Assembly (NCBI GenBank): GCA_041394845.1
Contig: JAWKHL010000003.1
Location: 62,001 to 126,000 of the forward strand
DNA length: 64,000 nt
Direction of reading: 5' to 3'
Source of the DNA: JAHCHG01 sp041394845
Lineage (GTDB): Bacteria > Acidobacteriota > Blastocatellia > Pyrinomonadales > Pyrinomonadaceae
Position numbers and translations under genes: made by a program. The notes beneath the pieces are model-generated. The model was not told the DNA's origin. It saw nothing but the letters and a program-made list of their open reading frames with translations, and did no database searches. Below are positions 53,853 through 62,396 of the stretch, piece by piece (position 1 is the first letter of the stretch; the number at the start of each line of letters is the position of its first letter).

Positions 53853-55811
53853 CTAATTTTGTTTAAGTGTAATGGTATGGGTATCGGCTTTATGAAATTG
53901 ATCAAACAAATTTTTGATCGGGTCATATGCGTTGACCGGAAACAGCGTATTGCCACCCCCACCGAAATAAAACTTCCGATTGTACGTCAGAGTGTTTTTT
54001 GCATTGTCAATTCTCATTTCAACTTTCAGAAAACTGATCTTCTGAGCGTCGGTCAAGACATCCGGCGCATCGGCATTATCGAGCGAAAAGCCTTCCGGCA
54101 GTTGAATCTCGACATCATCTTCTTCCGACCACGGATAATTGAAGTAGATATCGTATTTTCGTGATGCGCTCGAAAATAGGGGATTCGATCCGTATTCGAA
54201 AAATCCGGGCTGAAGGAAAAGCCGTTTGCCGGTCTTTTGCGCGTAATTCGGAACCCGCACCTTGTATTGATAAATGAACGGCTTTTGCGGATCATCCACA
54301 TTTTCGATGCTGATGCCGGAAACGTCGGCCGTGCTTATTTTCTTGGTGATCTCCTCTTTTAAATTCTCTTCACGTTTGGCCGGAGCCTCATCGTAATTGT
54401 TCATTTTTCGAACGAAAGAAAGATGTCCGGTGTATTCCACCTTGACCGTTCCCTCCAACGTTCCGTCTTCGAGAAGTTTGAATTTGGCCGTTCGTTTGGC
54501 CAATGATTTATCGGGAGATGAGATCGGCGTTTCGGTCGTCATATAATCCTTATAACCGAGCAAAAGAACCGAGGTGTCCTCTTCAAACCACGGTAACATC
54601 CCGTAAGGCGTAAACCGACTGCCGGGATCGAAATATTGCCACTGATTATTGACTTTGACAGCAATGGCCGAAAAATGAATGAACGAGATGTGAGCCTGTC
54701 GCGGATTAAAGAATTTCTCGCTTCGGTCGCCGCCGAAAGCCAAACGGGTTTCAAACCCGAGAGCGTCGGCCATCGAGGCGAAAAGTTCATTGATCTCGTT
54801 ACTCGTCCCCTGCATCTTCTTATAGGTATCTTCGGACGATTTATTTTCCTTGATCTCATCCCGCTCCTCATCGGTCAGGCTCGCGTCGTAGGAAATGTTT
54901 TTAACCTTGGTTTTGCAAAAATCAAAAATCTTGGCAATTTTATCTTCCTGAGACGAAGCGCCGGTCGCGATCTGTTCGGCGGCAGCCACCATGTTTTTGC
55001 CGGGTTTGAGAATCTTCTTGATGTCAAAAGCCTTGGCAATGTAATACCCGGCGTGCGACCAGAACTCGTCAGAATCTCCTCTTTCATCAGTGTAATAGAT
55101 CAGTATCCAGGAACGGACCTCGTCCTCCGGGGGCATCCGGGGCTCTTCCTTGAGAGCGGGAACATTGGTCATCGAAGCCCGGTAAAATCCGCCTTTGTCC
55201 TTGACGAATTTGGTGTCGCTCATATTAAAGGTGAAATACTTCAGATTGCCGCTCGGCTTGAAATAATAACTGATGTCCTGGATCGGAATGTCGTGCTGAA
55301 AAACCATCCGCATATTCTGTGCCCAACCGCTTTTCAACACCTCTTTGTAACGGTATTCGATGATCACTCCCGGTTCGATATTGGGAACGGCAAACGATTT
55401 TGCCTTGACCTTGACATCGTTGGTCTTGACGATCTCGCGCTCAAAAATATCTTCTTTGGCCAGTTCAACTATCGAACCGTCGGGCTTGATAACCCTGGCT
55501 TCAATATCTTTGATCCTCATACCCTTGGTAAAAGGAATATCGACCTTGCTGTACTTTTCGCGTCCCGCTTCGGTGAAGACCTTGACGCGCAAATAATGCT
55601 TCATGACCAGATCGGCCGAACTGTCGTCCACCCGAACTTCCCAGAAGATAGCCTCGGCGTCGGCATTGGGCTCGACCTTCGAGGTTTTCATCGCCATTTC
55701 GGCGGGCGACACTTCGCGCCATTCATCGCCGGCGAAGGCTACCTGTGAGCAAAAAATTATCAAACAAAAAAAGGAAAGCAAGGCAAAACGCTTTCCGCTC
55801 TCTAAAAACAT
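53853..55811 (-). CDS. DUF3857/transglutaminase-like protein, Cys replaced by Ser
   Basis: 652 residues, signal peptide to about residue 27 (FCSQVAFAGDE). Closely related to the protein at 51833: VRVPNYAQKTGKRLFLQPGF and similar blocks are identical. Active-site region KKMQGTSNEINELF carries Ser337 in place of Cys; His379 (FIHFSAIAV) and Asp395 (YFDPGSRFTP) remain. Ser in this fold is normally inactive, though hydrolase activity cannot be ruled out. First of three tandem paralogues; the gap to the next is 70 bases. Confidence 0.85.
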   Translation of the reverse strand: MFLESGKRFALLSFFCLIIFCSQVAFAGDEWREVSPAEMAMKTSKVEPNADAEAIFWEVRVDDSSADLVMKHYLRVKVFTEAGREKYSKVDIPFTKGMRIKDIEARVIKPDGSIVELAKEDIFEREIVKTNDVKVKAKSFAVPNIEPGVIIEYRYKEVLKSGWAQNMRMVFQHDIPIQDISYYFKPSGNLKYFTFNMSDTKFVKDKGGFYRASMTNVPALKEEPRMPPEDEVRSWILIYYTDERGDSDEFWSHAGYYIAKAFDIKKILKPGKNMVAAAEQIATGASSQEDKIAKIFDFCKTKVKNISYDASLTDEERDEIKENKSSEDTYKKMQGTSNEINELFASMADALGFETRLAFGGDRSEKFFNPRQAHISFIHFSAIAVKVNNQWQYFDPGSRFTPYGMLPWFEEDTSVLLLGYKDYMTTETPISSPDKSLAKRTAKFKLLEDGTLEGTVKVEYTGHLSFVRKMNNYDEAPAKREENLKEEITKKISTADVSGISIENVDDPQKPFIYQYKVRVPNYAQKTGKRLFLQPGFFEYGSNPLFSSASRKYDIYFNYPWSEEDDVEIQLPEGFSLDNADAPDVLTDAQKISFLKVEMRIDNAKNTLTYNRKFYFGGGGNTLFPVNAYDPIKNLFDQFHKADTHTITLKQN

Positions 55812-56003
55812 ATCTAAATTACCTCTTTTTTTAATCTCTTTCAGAGTATATTTACCGCGTTTTCAAACGCAGATTGACTTTTATGGGATAGGTTGCTTTG
55901 GAGAATGCAACTACTTTTTCAAAAGATTTTTGACTTTTGCATATTATAATACGGGCTTTTGATTTGGCAAGGGAAATTTGGCCGGGGCGAAAGATAAATC
56001 TTG

Positions 56004-56012
56004 TGCTATAAT
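56004..56012 (+). promoter_or_regulatory. extended -10 promoter of fba gene
   Basis: TGCTATAAT matches the TGnTATAAT extended -10 element. It lies 48 bases before ATG 56061, giving a leader of about 40 nt with AGGAGA at 56051-56056. No clear -35. Confidence 0.5.
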
Positions 56013-56060
56013 TTGGCGCAAAAAGCTCTATTTACAAACATTAATAAATCAGGAGAATCT

Positions 56061-57137
56061 ATGTCTATTAATTTCAATAAAATAGAAGAGCTTCTAGGCG
56101 ATGATGCCGAAACTCTTTTAAATCATCAGACAAAAACTATCCCCAAAGAAAATCTGCATCTTCCGGGGGGCGATTTCGTCGATCGCGTCTGGATTCAGTC
56201 GGATCGCAACCCGAACGTCCTGCGCTCATTGCAGACGCTTTTCGACAACGGACGCCTCGCCGGAACGGGTTATCTTTCGATCCTGCCCGTCGATCAGGGC
56301 ATCGAACATTCGGGCGGAGCGAGTTTTGCGCCGAACCCGAAACTCTTCGATCCGGCCAACATCGTCGAACTGGCCGTCGAAGGCGGCTGCAACGCCGTCG
56401 CTTCGACCTTCGGCGTGCTCGGCGCGGTGGCCCGCAAATACGCCCACAAAATCCCCTTTGTCGTCAAAATCAACCACAACGAACTTTTAACCTATCCGAA
56501 CAAATACGATCAGATCCTCTTCGGGACGATCGAACAGGCCCGCAATATGGGCGCCGTGGCCGTCGGGGCGACCGTTTATTTCGGCTCCGAAGAATCTTCG
56601 CGCCAGATCGTCGAAATAGCCGAGGCCTTCGCCTACGCCCACGAACTCGGGATGGCCACCATTTTATGGTGTTATCTGCGCAATTCGGCCTTTAAAACGG
56701 CCGAAGGCGACAAACACGCGGCGGCCGATCTGACCGGTCAGGCCAATCATCTCGGCGTAACCATTCAGGCCGACATCATCAAACAAAAATTGCCGACCAC
56801 CAACGGCGGTTACAAGGTCCTCAATATGGAGAGCAGTTACGGCAAAACCGATCCGAAGATTTACTCCGATCTGACTTCGGACCACCCGATCGATCTGGTC
56901 CGCTATCAGGTGGCCAACTGTTATATGGGACGCTGCGGTCTGATCAATTCCGGCGGCGAATCAAAAGGCGCGGGCGATCTGGCGGCCGCCGTTCGAACCG
57001 CCGTCATCAATAAACGCGGTGGCGGAATGGGTCTCATCTCGGGACGAAAAGCCTTTCAGCGTCCGACCGCCGAAGGCGTCGAACTGCTCAACGCGATTCA
57101 GGACGTTTACCTGACCGAGGAAGTTACGGTCGCGTAG
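56061..57137 (+). CDS. class I fructose-bisphosphate aldolase (FbaB/DhnA type)
   Basis: 358 residues from ATG 56061; the frame extends to TTG 56001, but that overlaps the promoter. Cleaves fructose-1,6-bisphosphate in glycolysis/gluconeogenesis through a Schiff-base Lys. Blocks seen: SILPVDQGIEHSGG, FVVKINHNELLTYPNK, GAVAVGATVYFGS, CYLRNSAFK and the Lys of YKVLNMESSYGK, then the C-terminal LISGRKAFQRPTAEG phosphate site. Matches the archaeal/bacterial DhnA-type group. Monocistronic, ending at a terminator. Confidence 0.93.
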   Translation: MSINFNKIEELLGDDAETLLNHQTKTIPKENLHLPGGDFVDRVWIQSDRNPNVLRSLQTLFDNGRLAGTGYLSILPVDQGIEHSGGASFAPNPKLFDPANIVELAVEGGCNAVASTFGVLGAVARKYAHKIPFVVKINHNELLTYPNKYDQILFGTIEQARNMGAVAVGATVYFGSEESSRQIVEIAEAFAYAHELGMATILWCYLRNSAFKTAEGDKHAAADLTGQANHLGVTIQADIIKQKLPTTNGGYKVLNMESSYGKTDPKIYSDLTSDHPIDLVRYQVANCYMGRCGLINSGGESKGAGDLAAAVRTAVINKRGGGMGLISGRKAFQRPTAEGVELLNAIQDVYLTEEVTVA

Positions 57138-57139
57138 CG

Positions 57140-57172
57140 ATTTTGGATTTTAGATTTCGGATTTCGGATTTG
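57140..57172. repeat. 7-nt tandem repeats (GGATTTY)
   Basis: GATTTTGGATTTTAGATTTCGGATTTCGGATTTGC directly after the aldolase gene, before its terminator. Confidence 0.8.
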
Positions 57173-57198
57173 CAATTTTTTGCCCGGGATTCCGGTTT

Positions 57199-57226
57199 AA
57201 AAAGGCAACTTGGCGGTTGCCTTTTT
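57199..57226 (+). terminator. rho-independent terminator after aldolase
   Basis: AAAAAGGCAAC (57199-57209), loop of 6, GTTGCCTTTTT (57216-57226). Confidence 0.85.
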
Positions 57227-57344
57227 GTTTCTTAGATATTCGAAGGACCTACCCCTTATTTCGAAAATTTGTCAGAATAAAGCACCTGTCGGTGTTCTTT
57301 ATTTTATAGATCGGAGTTTTAATTCTTTCCGGAAAAACAAACAA

Positions 57345-60155
57345 ATGTCTTTGGAAAAAGGTTTTCGGATCGGAAAATATGAGATCCAAAAACTGCTCGG
57401 AACGGGCGGAATGGGGGAGGTTTATCTGGCCGAAGACGCGGAATTGGGCCGACCGGTGGCGATAAAATTCCTCTCCTCCGAATTCGAAAGAGACCCCAAA
57501 CTGCTGAATCGTTTCCGGCAGGAGGTCCGTTCGGTCTCGGCCCTCAATCATCCACATATTCTCACGGTTCACGAATTCGGACATCTGGATGTGGAGGGCG
57601 AACGGCCGCTCCATTATTTCGTCTCCGAGTTTGTGGACGGCCAAACGCTTCGCACTTTCCTCGAAGAGGAAAAAGTAACTCTCGACCGAGTTCTGGAGAT
57701 CGCCACGCAGATCGCTTCGGCGCTGGTCGCCGCGCACGAAGCCGGGATCATCCACCGCGACATCAAGCCTGAGAACATCATGATCCGGCGCGACGGTTAC
57801 GTGAAGATCCTCGATTTCGGTCTGGCCAAATCGATCGAGAGCGACCGCAACGGAGTTGATCTGGAGGCCAAAACGCTGGTCAACACCAACCCCGGCACCG
57901 TCATGGGCACGGTCAATTACATGTCGCCCGAGCAGGCTCGGGGCGAACGGGTCGATGCGCGCACCGATATCTGGAGCCTCGGCGTACTGCTGTTCGAGAT
58001 GATCACCGGAGAAGTCCCTTTCGGCGGAGAGACGACCAGCCACCGGATCGTCTCGATTCTGGAAAAAGAACCGCCTCCGCTTTCGGCCTTTGTCGGAGAC
58101 GTTCCCGAATTGCTCCAGATCATTATTGACGAGACGCTCATCAAAGACCGCGAAGAGAGATGCCAGACGGCCCGCGAACTGCTCGGCAAACTGAAGCGGC
58201 TGAGGCAAAAGATAGACACCCAGACCGAACTCGAACGCTCAATCGAGCCGGGCATTCGCCGGAGCACCGACGGACGAGGCGGCGGTTCCACGCCAAAAAG
58301 GCCGCAGATGACCGTGGCCGACGCTCATCGAACGGCCGCGACCGGCGAATTTGAAAATACTACCGGAAACATCTCCAGCGCGGAATACATCGTCAATCAG
58401 ATCCGCCAAAATAAACGCGGAACCCTTATCGCCGCGATCGTCGGGGTTCTCATCCTCTCCGGTTTGGCGTTTGCGGCTTACAGATTTTTTTACTCAACAC
58501 GGTCCCGGAGCGAGGAAAACAGGGACCCGCTCAAATTGACGAAACTCACCAACAACGGTCGATCGCTTTCGCCCGTCATCTCGCCCGACGGAAAAACGGT
58601 CGTTTTTCTTCAGGAGGATTCGGACGGTTTGAGCCTCAGACTCCGGCAGGTGGCGACCGGTTCGTTCATCGAACTGATCCCGGATTTCAAAGGATATTTT
58701 CTCGGCGCGACCTTTTCGCCCGACGGCAACGATCTGTATTACGTGGCCGGCGATGAGGGCAAGATCGTCAAATCGCTCTACAAGATCTCGACCCTCGGCG
58801 GCGATACCCAAAAGATCCTGGATGACGTGGACAGTTCGGTCAGCTTTTCGCCCGACGGTAAAAAGATCGTTTTCCTGCGCATCTACCCGAAAGAAGAACA
58901 AAGGGTTTTGATCACGGCCGGGGCGGACGGCACCAATGAGGAGCGCGTTCTCAGCCGGGATTTCAACACGGCGATAAGAAGTGCGGTCTGGTCGCCGGAC
59001 GGAAAGACGATCGCCTATGCGCTCTACGGGCAGGATGAAAAGGGCTATTACGTTCATATCGAGGCGCTTGATCTGGAGACAAAAGCCGAAAGCCGCGTGA
59101 CGGCCGACCGATGGCGCAACATTCCCTCGATCTGCTGGCTCCCGGACAGCCGCGGATTGTTGATCGCGGCGCGCGATTTCGCCTCCGTTCCGGGCAGTCC
59201 GAACCAGATCTGGAAAATTCCTTTTCCCAAGGGCGAGACCGTCAAGATCACCAATGATCTGAACGATTACAATGATATAAGCATCGATCAAAATGGGCGG
59301 AATCTGGTCACTCAGGTGGTCAACATAGCCGCCAGCCTGTGGGCGGCGCCGGTGAATAAAACCGGCGAGGCCAAAGAGATAACCCCGAAGAGTCTTTCGA
59401 ACAATATGCTTTCCTGGACGCCCGGAGGAAAGATCCTCTATACCAGCCGGGAGGGCGGCAACAACGATCTGTGGGAGATCAAACCCGACGGTTCGGAAAA
59501 AAAGCAATTGACCTTTGATGACGCTTTTGAATCCCGCACCGCGCCGACCGCCGACGGCAAATACATCATCTACGAGACGAACAAAAGCGTCGGCTGGAGC
59601 ATCTGGCGGATGAATTCCGACGGAAGCGATCAGGTCGAACTCCAGAGGAACATCGGAAATTCGTCCCCCGAAGTAACCCCCGATTCGCGCCTCGTCATTT
59701 TTTCAAAAAATGACATGTCGCTCTGGAAAATGCCGGTCGGCGGCGGGGAACCGGAAAAAATTCTGGAGGATCGCGTCTTTGCGCACGAGATCTCGCCCGA
59801 CGGCCGGTATCTGGCCTATCTGACGCGGGCCGACGACCTCGACGCTCCGCTCCGGATAAAAATCGTCTCGTTCGGAGACGACGCCGATGTCAGCCAAAAC
59901 GTTAAAGTCATAGATGTGCCGACCGGAAGCGAGATCTTCAAATGGTCGCCCGACGGCAAAGGCATCGATTTTATCAGGACCAAAGATGAGGTCTCGAACA
60001 TCTGGCGAATCCCTTTGACGGGCGGCGAGCCGAAGCAGATAACCGTATGGGATCTGAAGCGCATCACCGGATTTGCCTGGTCGCCCGACGGCCGCCAGAT
60101 CGCCCTCTCAAGAGGCGAATCGACCTCGGATCTGGTCTTGCTGGAGAATTTTTAG
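57345..60155 (+). CDS. Ser/Thr protein kinase with TolB/WD40-like sensor domain
   Basis: 936 residues from ATG 57345. N-terminal kinase: GTGGMGEVYLAED (19-31), Lys41, HRDIKPEN (137-144), DFG (157-159), APE-like MSPEQARG. A membrane helix at about 361-384 divides it from an extracytoplasmic C-terminal propeller-like region with repeated SPDGK/SPDG motifs, of the TolB/WD40-type beta-propeller. Kinases of this plan are numerous in Acidobacteriota; the propeller probably senses a ligand or wall component. The frame extends to 57210 but would include the upstream terminator. Monocistronic. Confidence 0.93.
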   Translation: MSLEKGFRIGKYEIQKLLGTGGMGEVYLAEDAELGRPVAIKFLSSEFERDPKLLNRFRQEVRSVSALNHPHILTVHEFGHLDVEGERPLHYFVSEFVDGQTLRTFLEEEKVTLDRVLEIATQIASALVAAHEAGIIHRDIKPENIMIRRDGYVKILDFGLAKSIESDRNGVDLEAKTLVNTNPGTVMGTVNYMSPEQARGERVDARTDIWSLGVLLFEMITGEVPFGGETTSHRIVSILEKEPPPLSAFVGDVPELLQIIIDETLIKDREERCQTARELLGKLKRLRQKIDTQTELERSIEPGIRRSTDGRGGGSTPKRPQMTVADAHRTAATGEFENTTGNISSAEYIVNQIRQNKRGTLIAAIVGVLILSGLAFAAYRFFYSTRSRSEENRDPLKLTKLTNNGRSLSPVISPDGKTVVFLQEDSDGLSLRLRQVATGSFIELIPDFKGYFLGATFSPDGNDLYYVAGDEGKIVKSLYKISTLGGDTQKILDDVDSSVSFSPDGKKIVFLRIYPKEEQRVLITAGADGTNEERVLSRDFNTAIRSAVWSPDGKTIAYALYGQDEKGYYVHIEALDLETKAESRVTADRWRNIPSICWLPDSRGLLIAARDFASVPGSPNQIWKIPFPKGETVKITNDLNDYNDISIDQNGRNLVTQVVNIAASLWAAPVNKTGEAKEITPKSLSNNMLSWTPGGKILYTSREGGNNDLWEIKPDGSEKKQLTFDDAFESRTAPTADGKYIIYETNKSVGWSIWRMNSDGSDQVELQRNIGNSSPEVTPDSRLVIFSKNDMSLWKMPVGGGEPEKILEDRVFAHEISPDGRYLAYLTRADDLDAPLRIKIVSFGDDADVSQNVKVIDVPTGSEIFKWSPDGKGIDFIRTKDEVSNIWRIPLTGGEPKQITVWDLKRITGFAWSPDGRQIALSRGESTSDLVLLENF

Positions 60156-60163
60156 GGCGTTGA

Positions 60164-60305
60164 TAAATGGTGATAAGTGATAGGTGATGGGTGATGGGAA
60201 GGAAATTGCAAATTATGAATTACGAACTAAAATTATGAATTACGAAATAAGAATTAAAAATTCAACCCTCAAAACTCACCCATCACCCATCACCCATCAC
60301 CCATC
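60164..60305. repeat. composite array of two heptad families in nested facing arms
   Basis: Outer arms: TGATAAGTGATAGGTGATGGGTGATGGG (about 60170-60199) and CCCATCACCCATCACCCATCAC (about 60280-60305). Inner part: TATGAATTACGAA repeated with AATTACGAA. It separates the kinase gene from the AraC regulator gene. Confidence 0.85.
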
Positions 60306-60319
60306 ACGGTTTTAAAGCT

Positions 60320-61129
60320 ATGCCGAAATTCAGTCCGATAACTCTGGGGAAACGCCTGACCAAGATCGAAACGGGCGGTTTCGTGCTGACCGAAACAAAG
60401 CATCGCCCGAACCTTCAACTCAACCCGCACAGCCACCGGAACGCCAATCTGGTCTGCGTCCTGAGAGGATCTTTTGTCGAAATCATCGGCCGTCGGCAAT
60501 TCGAATGCACGGCTCACAGCCTTTTGCTGAAACCGGCCGGAGAGACCCATTCGAACCTGTATCACCGGACGGGAGCCCATTGTCTGATCATCGAGATCCT
60601 GCCCGAACTGATGAGCGAAAACAGAAATCTGCCCGAGATCCTGAGGGACGTCAAATTTCTTCAAACGGTGGAGAGTTTCGATATCATCCGGCGGATCTAT
60701 CGCGAATTCGGAATCGCCGACGATCTTTCCGAAATGTCGGTCGAGGGGCTGGCGCTGGAACTTTTGACACAGTTCACGCGGCAAACCGAAAAAAAGGTTG
60801 AGCCGGTCAAACCCCTCTGGCTGGCTCACGCCCGGGATTACATTCACGCCAATTTCAACGAACAGATGAGCCTGACTTCGGTGGCCGAAGCGGTCGGCAT
60901 CCACGCCTCGCATCTGGCCCGGGTCTTTCGCCGCAAATATCACTGTTCGGTCGGCGACTACATCCGGCGGCTCAGGCTCGAATTCGCGGCCGACCAACTT
61001 GTCAAAACCGACCGGCCGCTGGCCGAAATCTCCGCTCAGGCCGGATTTTACGATCAGAGTCATTTTACCCGCGAGTTCAAACTGCACGTCGGCGTTACTC
61101 CGACCGAATACCGCTCCGATAAAAACTGA
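60320..61129 (+). CDS. AraC-family transcriptional regulator
   Basis: 269 residues. N-terminal cupin-like ligand domain (about 20-130, NPHSHRNANLVCVLRGSFVEIIGRRQF) and C-terminal double helix-turn-helix (about 170-265: HIHANFNEQMSLTSVAEAVGIHASHLARVFRRKYHCSVGDYIRRLRL and LAEISAQAGFYDQSHFTREFKLHVGVTPTEYR). Binds DNA as an activator, often controlled by a small ligand. Target unknown; it lies between a kinase gene and a HEAT-repeat gene, without an adjacent divergent operon. Confidence 0.94.
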   Translation: MPKFSPITLGKRLTKIETGGFVLTETKHRPNLQLNPHSHRNANLVCVLRGSFVEIIGRRQFECTAHSLLLKPAGETHSNLYHRTGAHCLIIEILPELMSENRNLPEILRDVKFLQTVESFDIIRRIYREFGIADDLSEMSVEGLALELLTQFTRQTEKKVEPVKPLWLAHARDYIHANFNEQMSLTSVAEAVGIHASHLARVFRRKYHCSVGDYIRRLRLEFAADQLVKTDRPLAEISAQAGFYDQSHFTREFKLHVGVTPTEYRSDKN

Positions 61130-61382
61130 ATGCCCCATCCGCCCGCGATTTCCGATCCTCCTCATTTCGGCGCGATCGTTCGGGAATGGCCGACGACGAT
61201 CAAAATTTTTCCCGGAAATCGCATTTTTTACCGGAGCGATGCACTCTTGATACAAATAGGCAACGAATTTACAAGACCTCATCTTCCGTCGACCGCTATT
61301 ATAAAAACTCCGCTATTTATCAACCTCCGGCAACCCACTTTATCAGGTTCGGCCGGAAATTTTTTTGAAGGGGATTTATAAA

Positions 61383-62393
61383 ATGTTTTTATCAAAGAAT
61401 GCCGGAGTTCTGTTGTTTTCGGCGATCATCGCTTTGACCTTAGCAATAACGACGTCCGCCCAGATCAGGGGAGAAATTGATGTTCGCGGAACCATCGAGA
61501 AACTCAATTCGGACGACCCAGCCGGACGAGGTCTGGCCGCCTGTCTCCTCGGCGAAGCGCGCGCCGCCGAATCCATTCCTGATCTGATCGAATCGCTCGG
61601 CGACAACGAGCCGATCGATCAGGTCGCCTGCGGCGCGCGCGGAAGATTCGCCCGTTACGAACCGGCCCGGTCCTCCTCGCCGGGAACGGAGGCCGCCCGG
61701 TCGCTCGGCGCGATCGGCGCCGAAGCCTTCGCCCCCCTGATCGAAGTTCTCCGCAGCAAGAACGCACACGCCCGGGAAAATGCGGTTTTTGCCCTCGGCA
61801 TCATTCACGATAAACGCGCGCTCAAACCTTTGCTCTCGGTCTTCAAAGACAGATCCCCGCAGGTCCGGCAAAAAACCGTTTGGGCGCTGGTGGCCCTCAA
61901 AGAACAGGATGATACCGTCCTGCCACTGATCGACGCCTTGTTTGACGAAAATTCCGGCGTTCGCCAAAGAGCCGCCTGGGCCCTGGGAATAGTCCGCGAC
62001 GAGAGAGCCGTCAAGCCTCTGATCCTGGCGGCTCAGGACGAGGTTCCCTCGGTTCGCGAAAGAGCCGTCTGGGCGCTCGGCGTTTACCGGGATGAAAGAG
62101 CCGTCCGGCCTTTGATCGCCGCTTTGCGGGATGAAGATCCGGTCGTCCGGGAAAAAGCCGCCTGGGGTTTGGGAACGAAGCGGGCCGGAAACGCCGTCGA
62201 AGGCCTGATCGAGGCTCTGCAGGACGAAAGCGCCGGAGTCCGCGAACGGGCGGCCTGGTCTCTCGGAATAATCAAGGACGAGAGGGCGCTGGAGGCATTG
62301 TCGGCCGCGACCCGCGACAAAGATCCGAAGGTCCGCAAACACGCCTCCAAAGCGATCGATTTGATCAGACGGCAACAAAAGATCAAATATTAG
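61383..62393 (+). CDS. secreted HEAT-repeat protein
   Basis: 336 residues from ATG 61383 (GGGG about 7 bases upstream; the frame to TTG 61365 is less likely). Signal peptide to about residue 28 (LALAITTSAQ). The body is a set of about seven HEAT/PBS-lyase-type repeats, with VR.RA.WALG.... DERAV.PLI.A..DE repeating with a period of about 31 residues (about 105-330). It is a protein-binding scaffold, probably periplasmic. A region around residues 75-100 is Arg/Ser/Pro rich. Next gene begins 3 bases after its stop codon, so they are likely cotranscribed. Confidence 0.9.
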   Translation: MFLSKNAGVLLFSAIIALTLAITTSAQIRGEIDVRGTIEKLNSDDPAGRGLAACLLGEARAAESIPDLIESLGDNEPIDQVACGARGRFARYEPARSSSPGTEAARSLGAIGAEAFAPLIEVLRSKNAHARENAVFALGIIHDKRALKPLLSVFKDRSPQVRQKTVWALVALKEQDDTVLPLIDALFDENSGVRQRAAWALGIVRDERAVKPLILAAQDEVPSVRERAVWALGVYRDERAVRPLIAALRDEDPVVREKAAWGLGTKRAGNAVEGLIEALQDESAGVRERAAWSLGIIKDERALEALSAATRDKDPKVRKHASKAIDLIRRQQKIKY

Positions 62394-62396
62394 TAA

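Noticed and set aside
55929..55951. TTGACT...TATAAT as a promoter before the aldolase gene
   Set aside because: Spacing of the two boxes is too short; the TGCTATAAT nearer the gene is better.
57210..57344. Longer kinase N-terminus
   Set aside because: It would begin inside the aldolase terminator; MSLEKG at 57345 fits the kinase domain.
61130..61381. ORF between the AraC and HEAT-repeat genes
   Set aside because: No ribosome-binding site or family; it overlaps the 5' region of the HEAT-repeat gene.
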